Made by a program: the position numbers and the translations under genes. Source: Gordonia zhaorongruii (GTDB lineage Bacteria; Actinomycetota; Actinomycetes; Mycobacteriales; Mycobacteriaceae). From it: a DNA stretch of 64,000 nucleotides. Positions 1-8,286 of the stretch are shown here, one piece after another (position 1 is the stretch's first letter; each line of letters begins with the position of its first letter). Location of the stretch: NCBI RefSeq assembly GCF_007559005.1, contig NZ_CP041763.1, positions 496,001 through 560,000 on the forward strand, read 5' to 3'. The notes beneath the pieces are model-generated. The model was not told where the DNA came from and made no database searches. It saw only the letters and a program-made list of their open reading frames with translations.

Positions 1-3000
1 GAGTTGGGGTGCTCACCGCCGATGACGAGGGTGCTCAGCTGCGGCAGGTCGTCCGGCGACATCGTCGTCAGCAATGACGGAGTGAGGAACGCGTGGGTGA
101 TCGTGGAATCGGCCATCAGATCAGACAGTTCGCGACCGCCGAGGAGACCGGCCGGTGCGATGTACATGCTCGCGGCGGCGCCGACCGCCATGATCATCTC
201 GAGCACAGAGGCGTCGAAGCTCGGCGACGCGAGGTGCAGTGTCCGGCTCTCTCCCGTGAGCGCCAGATGCGATACCTGTTCGGCGGCGAAGTCGGCGAGA
301 CCTCGGTGGCCCACCACGACGCCCTTCGGCCGTCCGGTGGTCCCCGAGGTGTAGATCAGGTACGCGGGCTGATCGACGTTCACCGACTCGGTGCGGTCGG
401 CGTCGGTGATGCCCGAGGCCGAATGGTCTTGCAGGGTGTCGATGATGTCGGCCGAGTCGAGGACGATGGTGGTGCGGTCGTGCGCCTCGGTGAGGAGAGT
501 GCGGGACGCCTGGTCGGTGACGACGATCCGCGCACCGGAGTCGGCGAGCATGAACTCGGTACGTGCGCGTGGGTACCCAGGATCGACCGGAACCCAAGCG
601 GACCCGGACTTGGCGACTGCCCACAGCGTGATCATCCAGTCGACCCCGCGAGGCAGCGACACGGCGACGTAACGCTCCGGCCCGGCGCCGGCTGCGATCA
701 GCAGCCGTGCCAACCGGTTGGACGACTCGTCGAGCTCGCGGTAGGTCAGCTGACGAGTGCTCGAGGTGTCAACCACCGCGGGGCGGAAGGGATCCGCGGC
801 GACCGCGGTGCGGAGGAGCTGTGACAGATGTTCCACCGGGCGGGATCCGCCACCCACTGCGGGCACCAGGTCGAGCCGGTCGGCGGGATCGAGGGTGCAG
901 GCGTCGCCGATCGAGATCTGGGGATCGTTCGATACCGTCTGCAGCAGCCTCACGCACCGTGAGGCGAGTCCCGCAGCGGTGTCGTGGTCGAAGAGCTCGT
1001 CCGCGTATCCGAGGGCGAGCTCCATGCCCCGGTTCTCGTCGGCCGCAGCGGACTGGTGGGAGACGGTGAACTCCAGGTCGAACTTGATGGTGCCGGTATC
1101 GACCTTGGCTGCGGTCGCCGACAGTCCGACGAAGTCGAGGGAGACCCGGGTGGCGTCCTCCAGTGCGACCGACACGTCGAAATAGGGTTGGCCGCTGCTG
1201 CTGCGCGGAGGATTCAGCTCGGTGACCAGTCGGTCGAACGGGACGTCGGCGTTGTCGAACGCGGCTAGGTCGCGTTCGCGCACGGTGGCCAGCAGGTCAG
1301 CGAACGAGGCGTTCTTATCCACCGGCGTCCGAAGGGCGAGCGTGTTGACGAACATGCCGACCAGCGGATCGAGATCATCGGTGCCACGTCCCGAGACCGG
1401 CGTGCCGACCACCACGTCGTCGGTGGTCGACACAGTGCGCAGCAGGGCGGCTACGGCGGCGTGCACGACCATGAAGAGGGTGGTGTCGTGTCGTTCGGCC
1501 AGTTGCACGAGACGGGTTCGGGTGGCGGCGTCGATCGGTGCGCAGACGTACGCCCCCGACCGTGTATCGGCGCGCGACGGAGACCGGTCGTAGGGAAGTT
1601 CCGTGTCGACGGGAGCGTTGCGCAGGGCGTCGGCCCAGTAGCCGATCTGGCGGCCGGCAGTGGATGCCGGATCGTCGAGCCACGCGATTCGGTCGGCGCT
1701 CGCCTGACCGTAGGTAATCGGGAGCTCGTTCCATGCAGGAGCTTCACCGGCCTGCCGGGACCGATACGCGGCCGCCAGGTCGGTGGCCAACGGGCCGAGC
1801 GACCACCCGTCGGCGGCGATGTGGTGAATCACCACGACGAGGGCGTGGTCGTGATTGCCGTTGGTGATGATCCGCGCCCGGATCGGCAAGTCCGCGGTGA
1901 GATCGAAGGGTTGAGCGGCGAAATCCGTAGCGCTCCCGGCCGAACTCGCATCGTAGGCGGGGATCTGGACGAGTCCGTCGGCCGCCGGATGCACGCGCTG
2001 GCAGGCGATACCCGCTTCGTCGCTGACCGTCGTGCGCAGCGGCTCGTGCCGGGCGACGACATCGTTCAGCGCCGTGCGCAGGGCCTCGATGTCGAGCTTG
2101 CCGATCATTCGGACGGTGAACGGGATGTGGTAATTCGAGGTTGATGTCGAATCGAGCCGTGCCGCCAGCCACAGCCGGCGTTGAGCGGGTGACAGGGGGA
2201 CCGGCCCGCTGATCGCGCGGGCGCGAGTTGCGGGGGCCGGCGGTGTGACGGCATGGTCGGACACCCCGAGCGCACGTATCGTCGCGACGATGCCGGCGAT
2301 GTCCGCTGAATCGAAGATGGCCCGGATGCCGATATCAGCGCCGGTGGATTTGGAGAGCCGGGCTGCCACCCGGGTGGCAGCGAGTGAGTTGCCGCCGAGC
2401 TCGAAGAAGCTCGATGTCATGGACACCTCGGATACGCCGAGGACGGTGCTGACCGTGTCGTGGACGCGGTGCTCCAGCGCGGTGTCCGGGGCGACGAGTA
2501 CGGTGGCGCCGCCCTGGCGGGCCAGATCAGGTCGCGGGAGCGCCCGGCGGTCGAGCTTGCCGTTGGTCGTCGTCGGAAGTGCGTCGCACACCATGACGAC
2601 GGTCGGAATCATGTGGTCCGGAAGGGCTGTCGACAGCTCGGATCGGAGATCGCGGTCGGCATTCAGGTCTCCGCTGACGTAGCCGACGACGATCGGATCG
2701 GCGAGCACGTCGTCCCGCACCACAGCCCCAGCGCTCCGGACGCTCGGCAGTGCGGCGAGAGCCGACTCGATCTCGCCGAGCTCGACGCGCTGACCGCGGA
2801 TCTTGATCTGGGAGTCGCTGCGTCCGAGGTACTCCAGTTCGCCGTCGGTACGACGACGAACGAGATCGCCGGTGCGGTAGAGGCGTCCTCCCGTCGCGAA
2901 CGGGTCGGGGACGAAGCGGTCCGCGGTGAGATCGGAGCGACCCAGGTAGCCGCGAGCCAGTTGCACGCCGCCGAGATACAGTTCGCCGATCGCACCGGTC

Positions 3001-5438
3001 GGCATCGGGGTGAGCCTGCGGTCGAGCACGTAAGCGGTGGTGTTGTGGACCGGCAGGCCGATGGGCACGATCGGATCAGCAGGGTCGCACGCGCTGTGGT
3101 TGGTGACATCGATCGCGGTCTCGGTGGGGCCGTACAAGTTGTGGACCGGCGCCGCGGTGAGGGCGGCGGTCGCGGCGACGATGCTGGGTGTCAGCGCTTC
3201 GCCGCTGGTGAAGATCATTCGCACTGAAGCGAGCGCATCGTGCGTCCGGTCGGCGGTCTTCTCGTCTACGGAGCTTCCGAGTGCCTCGGCGAAGGCGGAG
3301 AGCATCGACGGGACGAAGTGCAGTGCGCTCACGCGCGTCTGCTCGATGACACGCCGCAGGTACCACGGGTCGCGGTGCCCGTCCGGCGCGGCGATGACCA
3401 CTGCGGCACCGGCGATGAGCGGCCAAAAATACTCCCATACGGAGACGTCGAAGCTGGCGGGCGTCTTGTGGAGCACCCGGTCGTCGGGTGTGAGTGCATA
3501 GGCGTCCTGCATCCAGAGCAGGCGGTTCATCAGCGCGCGATGCGTCACCAGAACCCCCTTCGGCGTTCCAGTGGATCCCGAGGTGAACAGCAGGTAGGCC
3601 CCGTTGTCCGGTCGGGTCGATTCCACCGTCGCTGTCCGGCCGGTCGGCGGCTCGGCCCGCAGAGTCTGCAGCGTCGCGGTGGGTACGCGCAGGTCTGCGT
3701 GCAATCCGTCGGGCACGATGACCAGTTCGGGCGCGGCGACGTCGAGGATGTGGTGCAGCCGTGACTCCGGCTCGTCCGGAGAGAGCGGCACGAACACGGC
3801 ACCCGAGCAGGTCACTGCGTGTAGGGCCGTGTGCAGATCGATTCCGCGTGGAAGCATCACGCCGACAATCGATTCAGGACCGATGCCCCGGCGGCGCAGT
3901 GACTCGGTGAGGGTCGTGACCCGGCGCTGAACCTCGCCGTAGGTGAGGCTGTCGCCGTCCGGGCCGATGAACGCCGTGCGGTCGTCGAACTGCCGGTACG
4001 CCTCGGCGAGCATCGCGGCGAGGGTGCGGTCGCCGTAGCGGACCGCAGAGCCCACGGCATGCCGGTTCAGCTGTGCGGCCTCGTCGCCGCTCGCCAGCGG
4101 CAGATCGGTGACGGCGAGCGCCGGACCGGCACCCGCGAAGCAGGAGAGGAAGTCGATGAGACGCCGGTGGTGGTCCTGCACCTCCGTCTGGCTGTAGACG
4201 TTCGGGTTGGCCTCGAGGTCCAAGCTCATGCCGCCGAACATCGTGTCGTAGACGTTCACCGAGGCGTCCTCGACGGGACCGGTCGACAGGATGTTCAATT
4301 CTCCGGGAAGCGAACCGAAGTCGATGTGCTTGAAGAACAGCATCACGTTGACCATCGGCCCGAAGAAGCCGCGTCGGCCACCCTGTGCGCCGAGGACCTC
4401 GGAGGTGATGTCCTCGTGCCGGAACCGCTGGTGACGCACCGCGTTCTTGACCTCTGAATTCACTGCACGGATCAGATCGTCGATACGGCGCGGGCCGTCG
4501 GCGTCGTCGATGCTCGAGAGGACGGGGACGACGTTGGAGGTGAGGCCTGCCGAGGTGCGCAGTGCGTCGGTGTCGCGGACTGCGACCGGGAGGCTGATCA
4601 TCGTGTCGTCGGTGTTGTTGAAGCGGGCCAGATACAGCGCGACGGCCGCGCTGATGACCGAGGCCGGACGGACTTCTAGCTCGGCGGCCCGGCCGCGGAT
4701 CTGCGCGACGACGTCATCGTCGAGAGCCTCGGACACGATCGTCGCGAGGGGTGCGGCGACGTCGGTGCGCGTGGAGAACGACGTCGTGGGCAGCGCGCCG
4801 GTGCCGGTGACGAGGCGGCGCGTCCAGAAGTCGCAGGAGTCGCTGAACCGCTCCGAACCGCGGTAGTCGGCGTCGATTCCGGCGACGTCGGCCATCGTAG
4901 CGATGTCGGCGTCGGGCAGCGGACTGCCGTCGGCAGCCGTGTATCGCTGAGCGACGCGGAGCATCATGTACATTGCCGCGTAGCCGTCGAAGGCCAGGTG
5001 GTGGCCCCAGCAGTACCAGATGCTGTGTGCGGGGCCGAGAGTCAGCAGGTATGTCTGCAGGAGCGGATCGGTGAACAGGTCGGGGACGCGCGACCGGTGC
5101 TCGTCCATCCACTGCCGGGCCGCCGCGGCCGGATCATCGTGATACGAGAAGTCGCGCTGCCCGAGTTCGATGACCCGGTCGGTGTCGACCAGCACCGTCG
5201 GTTCATCCTCGCCGTTCCGGATGAGTCGCAGCAGTCCGGACTCGGTCTCGGCAGTCGTATCGGCGACCGCCCGGTCCAATCGTGACGATTCGACCTCCCC
5301 GTGAAATTCGACGAAGGCAGCCACCGACATGGGCACATGCGGATCGATCTGCTGCGCGTAGTAGATGCCACGCTGTGCTGCGGTAAGCGGCAACTCCACC
5401 CGGGTCGATCCGGAATGGATGAGATTGTCGGTGCTCAC
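1..5438 (-). CDS. Nonribosomal peptide synthetase, 5' part (C-A-T-C-A..., cut by window edge)
   Basis: Multidomain peptide synthetase; 1812 complete codons are visible and the reading frame leaves the window at base 1. Domains in order: condensation 1 (about 12-440, catalytic HHLAFDG at 146-152), adenylation 1 (about 460-965, core SGSTGTPKG near 616, ending in NGKLDRR), carrier domain (GGNSL, phosphopantetheine Ser about 1018), condensation 2 (HHIAADG at 1205), adenylation 2 (TSGTTGRPKG near 1698, incomplete). Aligning adenylation 1 to GrsA gives the pocket residues D-V-W-H-F-S-L-I-D plus the usual Lys, which is the known serine code. Adenylation 2 shows D-A-L-F-V-G before the edge, too little to assign. 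The GTG start at 5438 has a perfect AAGGAGG 5 bases upstream. Starting with a condensation domain means it either acylates the first residue or takes a chain from another synthetase. The product is unknown; a siderophore or lipopeptide is possible. Confidence 0.93.
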   Translation of the reverse strand, partial: MSTDNLIHSGSTRVELPLTAAQRGIYYAQQIDPHVPMSVAAFVEFHGEVESSRLDRAVADTTAETESGLLRLIRNGEDEPTVLVDTDRVIELGQRDFSYHDDPAAAARQWMDEHRSRVPDLFTDPLLQTYLLTLGPAHSIWYCWGHHLAFDGYAAMYMMLRVAQRYTAADGSPLPDADIATMADVAGIDADYRGSERFSDSCDFWTRRLVTGTGALPTTSFSTRTDVAAPLATIVSEALDDDVVAQIRGRAAELEVRPASVISAAVALYLARFNNTDDTMISLPVAVRDTDALRTSAGLTSNVVPVLSSIDDADGPRRIDDLIRAVNSEVKNAVRHQRFRHEDITSEVLGAQGGRRGFFGPMVNVMLFFKHIDFGSLPGELNILSTGPVEDASVNVYDTMFGGMSLDLEANPNVYSQTEVQDHHRRLIDFLSCFAGAGPALAVTDLPLASGDEAAQLNRHAVGSAVRYGDRTLAAMLAEAYRQFDDRTAFIGPDGDSLTYGEVQRRVTTLTESLRRRGIGPESIVGVMLPRGIDLHTALHAVTCSGAVFVPLSPDEPESRLHHILDVAAPELVIVPDGLHADLRVPTATLQTLRAEPPTGRTATVESTRPDNGAYLLFTSGSTGTPKGVLVTHRALMNRLLWMQDAYALTPDDRVLHKTPASFDVSVWEYFWPLIAGAAVVIAAPDGHRDPWYLRRVIEQTRVSALHFVPSMLSAFAEALGSSVDEKTADRTHDALASVRMIFTSGEALTPSIVAATAALTAAPVHNLYGPTETAIDVTNHSACDPADPIVPIGLPVHNTTAYVLDRRLTPMPTGAIGELYLGGVQLARGYLGRSDLTADRFVPDPFATGGRLYRTGDLVRRRTDGELEYLGRSDSQIKIRGQRVELGEIESALAALPSVRSAGAVVRDDVLADPIVVGYVSGDLNADRDLRSELSTALPDHMIPTVVMVCDALPTTTNGKLDRRALPRPDLARQGGATVLVAPDTALEHRVHDTVSTVLGVSEVSMTSSFFELGGNSLAATRVAARLSKSTGADIGIRAIFDSADIAGIVATIRALGVSDHAVTPPAPATRARAISGPVPLSPAQRRLWLAARLDSTSTSNYHIPFTVRMIGKLDIEALRTALNDVVARHEPLRTTVSDEAGIACQRVHPAADGLVQIPAYDASSAGSATDFAAQPFDLTADLPIRARIITNGNHDHALVVVIHHIAADGWSLGPLATDLAAAYRSRQAGEAPAWNELPITYGQASADRIAWLDDPASTAGRQIGYWADALRNAPVDTELPYDRSPSRADTRSGAYVCAPIDAATRTRLVQLAERHDTTLFMVVHAAVAALLRTVSTTDDVVVGTPVSGRGTDDLDPLVGMFVNTLALRTPVDKNASFADLLATVRERDLAAFDNADVPFDRLVTELNPPRSSSGQPYFDVSVALEDATRVSLDFVGLSATAAKVDTGTIKFDLEFTVSHQSAAADENRGMELALGYADELFDHDTAAGLASRCVRLLQTVSNDPQISIGDACTLDPADRLDLVPAVGGGSRPVEHLSQLLRTAVAADPFRPAVVDTSSTRQLTYRELDESSNRLARLLIAAGAGPERYVAVSLPRGVDWMITLWAVAKSGSAWVPVDPGYPRARTEFMLADSGARIVVTDQASRTLLTEAHDRTTIVLDSADIIDTLQDHSASGITDADRTESVNVDQPAYLIYTSGTTGRPKGVVVGHRGLADFAAEQVSHLALTGESRTLHLASPSFDASVLEMIMAVGAAASMYIAPAGLLGGRELSDLMADSTITHAFLTPSLLTTMSPDDLPQLSTLVIGGEHPN

Positions 5439-5517
5439 GCGGTCCTCCTTCGTCAGCGGTCTGTAAGTACTACGGCTGGGAGGAGGTCGCGGATTGGTCG
5501 CGTGACGTGAATCTTCT

Positions 5518-5537
5518 CCAGGGGCGGCCACCCCTGG
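5518..5537. terminator. GC-rich hairpin between VOC gene and NRPS
   Basis: A 7-bp perfect stem (CCAGGGG / CCCCTGG) with a 6-base loop lies in the 272-bp gap 5439-5710. A second, weaker inverted pair (CGCCAC / GTGGCG) is at 5606-5626. Both lie downstream of the minus-strand VOC gene and upstream of the NRPS start, so they could end the VOC transcript or sit in the NRPS leader. No T-run follows. Nothing else recognisable is in this gap. Confidence 0.35.
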
Positions 5538-5710
5538 GTATCGGTGCTGGTCGGCCGCGAGAGGACTTCCGTCGATTCTTCGGTCACGGTGGCAGCTTTC
5601 CGCGACGCCACGTCAGGGATGTGGCGCTGAGTCCGGCCGAGGACGGAAATGGGTGACGGAAAGCCGCTGTCTGCTCGTGCGCAGAGTGCTCTCAGGCGTG
5701 GAGAGCGTTC

Positions 5711-6502
5711 TCAGGCACCGACCGGCGGGACGCAGATGCTGATCGTCGCGCCCATCGGGTCCTTGAAAGCACCGAGGACGCCGAACGGTGTCGCCTCGGG
5801 TTCCATGACGACGCTGCCGCCGAGGTCGACGGCGCGCGCGATCGTCGCGGGGGCGTCGTCGACGGTGATGAACCCTTCCCAGAAGGACGGGTGGTCGTCG
5901 GGCAGCATTCCCTGCCCGGGCATGAAGCCGCCGACCTGGACCGAGTCGAGCAAGGCCAAGCCGTAGCGGCTCGGGCCGGTCGCATCAGGCGCACCGCCGG
6001 TGCCGCCCTCGGTGATGCTCCAGCCGAAGAGTTCGGTGTAGAAGGCGGTCGATGCCGCGAAGTCCATCGTCATCGTCTGGAACCAACACGGTGCGCCCGG
6101 CGAATCCATGACGGTGAAGCCCGGGTGCTTCTGCGGCTGCCACAGCGCGAAGGCTGCGCCGGCCGGATCGGCGAGCACCGCCATCACCCCGAGATCGCCG
6201 ACTGCCATCGCGGGGACCAGCGTGGTCGCGCCCAACGATTCGGCGCGAGTGGCGACGTTGGCCGCGTCCGCGACGTGGAAGTACACCGACCAGGCATCCG
6301 CCGGACCGTCCGGACCGGCCTGCACGAGCCCTGCGACCTCCCGGCCGCGCGCCGACAGCATCCGGTAACCGCCGAGAGCGGGATCGGGGTCACTCGCCGT
6401 CCAGCCGAAGACCTGCGCATAGAAGCCGGCGGCGCGGTCGGCGTCGCTGGTGGTGAGGTCGAGCCACACAGGGGCACCCATGGGCGCGGAGTAGTCGGGC
6501 AT
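5711..6502 (-). CDS. Tandem VOC (glyoxalase/bleomycin-resistance fold) protein
   Basis: 263-residue protein made of two vicinal-oxygen-chelate modules. The first half begins APVWLDLTTSDADRAAGFYA; the second repeats the pattern as CWFQTMTMDFAASTAFYTELFG. Each module has the typical FY..lFGW segment and a later hydrophobic strand with DPxGA. The substrate cannot be predicted. Members often act as small metal-dependent lyases or isomerases, or merely bind ligands. The ATG at 6502 (MPDYSAPMG) is chosen over an in-frame ATG 15 codons upstream because it is preceded by AAAGGA and begins the conserved region. It is transcribed toward the NRPS, but nothing ties the two functionally. Confidence 0.8.
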   Translation of the reverse strand: MPDYSAPMGAPVWLDLTTSDADRAAGFYAQVFGWTASDPDPALGGYRMLSARGREVAGLVQAGPDGPADAWSVYFHVADAANVATRAESLGATTLVPAMAVGDLGVMAVLADPAGAAFALWQPQKHPGFTVMDSPGAPCWFQTMTMDFAASTAFYTELFGWSITEGGTGGAPDATGPSRYGLALLDSVQVGGFMPGQGMLPDDHPSFWEGFITVDDAPATIARAVDLGGSVVMEPEATPFGVLGAFKDPMGATISICVPPVGA

Positions 6503-6580
6503 CAGGCGGTCCTTTGCGTTTCGGATCCTTCTCCGACGATTGTTCACGCGTCGCGCCCGAGTTTCAGCCGTTCGGCCGAC

Positions 6581-6961
6581 TCACCAGTACCCGTCCGGGT
6601 CCTTCGCGGGCGACTCGCGGGGAATGATCCCTTCGGCGACGCCGTGCTGGATACTCGCGGACATTCGCGGGCAGGTGGGGAGCATCGCCGGGTTCCCGCC
6701 CTCCTCGCGAATCGCCGTGAACTCCGGGCAACGGGCTCGTGCCTCGTCGTTCCACTGGACGCTCGTGTGGTGCGGGCTCGTCTTCTTGACGAGCACGCAG
6801 GCATGGCAGGTGCGGCATTCGATCTCGGTGAGACCGCCCGACAGGTAATGCCTGCGGTCGCGGGCGGTCGCATCGGCGATCGAGGCGAGGCGGGCCGGGT
6901 CCCCCGAATAATCGGGGGCCTTGGCCCACCCGCCTGCCGGTTGCTCCTGCGACCCGGGCAT
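6581..6961 (-). CDS. Small cysteine-containing protein coupled to kshA
   Basis: 126-residue soluble protein of unknown function. A central CRTCHAC motif followed by KKTSPHHTS and a later CPEF and TCPRM give several Cys and His residues that could bind a metal, but no family was recognised with confidence. Its ATG overlaps the kshA stop codon by one base (TGATG), so it is probably translated with kshA. From memory, M. tuberculosis also has a small conserved protein (Rv3527) beside kshA, so an accessory role in steroid oxidation is plausible. That is inference. Confidence 0.7.
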   Translation of the reverse strand: MPGSQEQPAGGWAKAPDYSGDPARLASIADATARDRRHYLSGGLTEIECRTCHACVLVKKTSPHHTSVQWNDEARARCPEFTAIREEGGNPAMLPTCPRMSASIQHGVAEGIIPRESPAKDPDGYW

Positions 6962-8151
6962 CAGACCGACGCGCCCTCGGAGTCTGCGCCCTCGGAGTCC
7001 GCGTTCTCGGCAGCCGCGGCTTCTGCGGCCTTCTCCTCCGCCTGGCGCCGCAAATTCTCCTCGACCTCGATATTCCAGTTCTCGAGCGCCTTCTCGGTGT
7101 CGATCTCGTACTCGAATCGACCGGACATCTCATCGGTGACGTCCTCGGCGTCCACGTAGTACTGCTCGTACCAGCGGCGGAGCTGGTAGACGGGACCGTC
7201 CTCCTCGACCAGCAGCGGGTTGTCGATACGGGTCTTGCCACGCCAGATCTCGACGTCCTGCATGAACCCGACCTCGACGCCCTGGGTGATCTTCTTGACC
7301 ATCTTGGCGCCCTGCTCGGCGGTGAGGCCGTCGGGGATCTTCGCCATGACGCCGAACATCAGCACGAACGAGTTCTCGTCGATCGGGTAGTGGCAGTTGG
7401 TCAGGATGGTCTCGATCGCGTAGTCGCCGTAGTACTGGACCATCGGGTTCAGCATGTAGGACGGACCGTAGTACGCGGCGATCGACTCCAGCCGGGTGTC
7501 ACCGTACGCCGACGTCAGTGCGATGTCGGGGCGGCCGCGGCTGTTCATGTACTGCGCCGCGGTCTCGCCTTCGAAGACGTTCTTGAAGTAGTCGGGCAGG
7601 GCGTAGTGCACGTAGAAGAAGTGCGCCATGTCGACGACGTTGTCGATGATCTCGCGGCAGTTGGAGCCCTCGATGACGAGGCGGTTCCAGGTCCAGTCGG
7701 TCCACTGCTCGTCGCCGTGCTCGGCGAGCTCGGGGATGATCACGTCCTCCGGCGGCGGGTTGCCCTCGGGGTCGTTGTAGACGAACGCCTGGCCGTTGCG
7801 GGTCATCGTGGACCACTTGCGCGTCTTGGCCAGCTTGGGGTGGCGCTTGGCGTACGGCACGCCGGCGCACCGGCCCTTGCCGTTCCACTCCCAGCCGTGG
7901 AAGGCGCACGCGATGTTGTCGCCGCGCAGCTTTCCCTGCGACAGGTCGGCGCCCATGTGGCGGCAGTAGGCATCGAGGCACTTGATCTCTCCGGCGCTGT
8001 CGGCCCAGACGACCAGCTTGGTGCCGAAGATCTCGAGGGAGTGCGGCTTTCCGTCGTTGTAGTCGGAGGCCAGCCCGATGCAGTGCCAACCCCGTGCGAA
8101 GCGGGTCGGGGGCGCTCCGGTGTCGATCTCCCGAATGTCGGTGTCAGTCAT
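6961..8151 (-). CDS. kshA: 3-ketosteroid 9-alpha-hydroxylase, oxygenase component
   Basis: Rieske non-heme iron oxygenase that 9-alpha-hydroxylates 3-ketosteroids, opening ring B together with the 1,2-dehydrogenase KstD and the reductase KshB. Neither KstD nor KshB is in this window. The Rieske cluster motif is complete: C63-x-H65 and C82-x2-H85. The mononuclear-iron segment VVDMAHFFYVHYALPDY follows. 396 residues, close to characterised KshA proteins. The C-terminus is a low-complexity Ala/Glu tail with a DSEGADSEGA repeat, probably disordered. It is divergent from hsaA across a 135-bp region with two KstR-type operators, so steroid induction is expected. Confidence 0.95.
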   Translation of the reverse strand: MTDTDIREIDTGAPPTRFARGWHCIGLASDYNDGKPHSLEIFGTKLVVWADSAGEIKCLDAYCRHMGADLSQGKLRGDNIACAFHGWEWNGKGRCAGVPYAKRHPKLAKTRKWSTMTRNGQAFVYNDPEGNPPPEDVIIPELAEHGDEQWTDWTWNRLVIEGSNCREIIDNVVDMAHFFYVHYALPDYFKNVFEGETAAQYMNSRGRPDIALTSAYGDTRLESIAAYYGPSYMLNPMVQYYGDYAIETILTNCHYPIDENSFVLMFGVMAKIPDGLTAEQGAKMVKKITQGVEVGFMQDVEIWRGKTRIDNPLLVEEDGPVYQLRRWYEQYYVDAEDVTDEMSGRFEYEIDTEKALENWNIEVEENLRRQAEEKAAEAAAAENADSEGADSEGASV

Positions 8152-8206
8152 CTCAGTGGCTCCTCATCGATGTCTGCTCGTTGTTGCGGCTGTGATGACT
8201 CAATAG

Positions 8207-8220
8207 TAGAACATGTTCCA
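8207..8220. promoter_or_regulatory. KstR-type operator 1
   Basis: TAGAACATGTTCCA matches the KstR consensus TnnAACnnGTTnnA at every fixed position. KstR is the TetR-family repressor of upper cholesterol catabolism in mycolata. It is the copy nearer kshA. Binding is inferred from the motif and the gene context. Confidence 0.8.
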
Positions 8221-8228
8221 GTCAGAAT

Positions 8229-8242
8229 AAGAACGTGTTCTA
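8229..8242. promoter_or_regulatory. KstR-type operator 2
   Basis: AAGAACGTGTTCTA matches the KstR consensus except at the first base. It lies about two helical turns from operator 1 and nearer to hsaA, which suggests one repressor dimer per divergent promoter. Confidence 0.7.
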
Positions 8243-8286
8243 ATATTGGTATCGAAGCCACCAGCCACACGAACAGGAGAAGGCAC

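Larger units (their letters stand above)
8152..8286. promoter_or_regulatory. Divergent kshA / hsaA promoter region
   Basis: AT-richer 135-bp intergenic region serving kshA (minus) and hsaA (plus). It contains two operator-like palindromes (listed separately) whose centres are 22 bp apart, about two helical turns. An AGGAGA ribosome-binding site at 8276-8281 sits 5 bases before the hsaA ATG. Confidence 0.8.

Noticed and set aside
7390-8286. A 299-codon upstream extension of hsaA antisense to kshA
   Set aside because: It is an open frame produced by GC-rich antisense of kshA. It crosses the operator region, and the family start with a good ribosome-binding site is at 8287.
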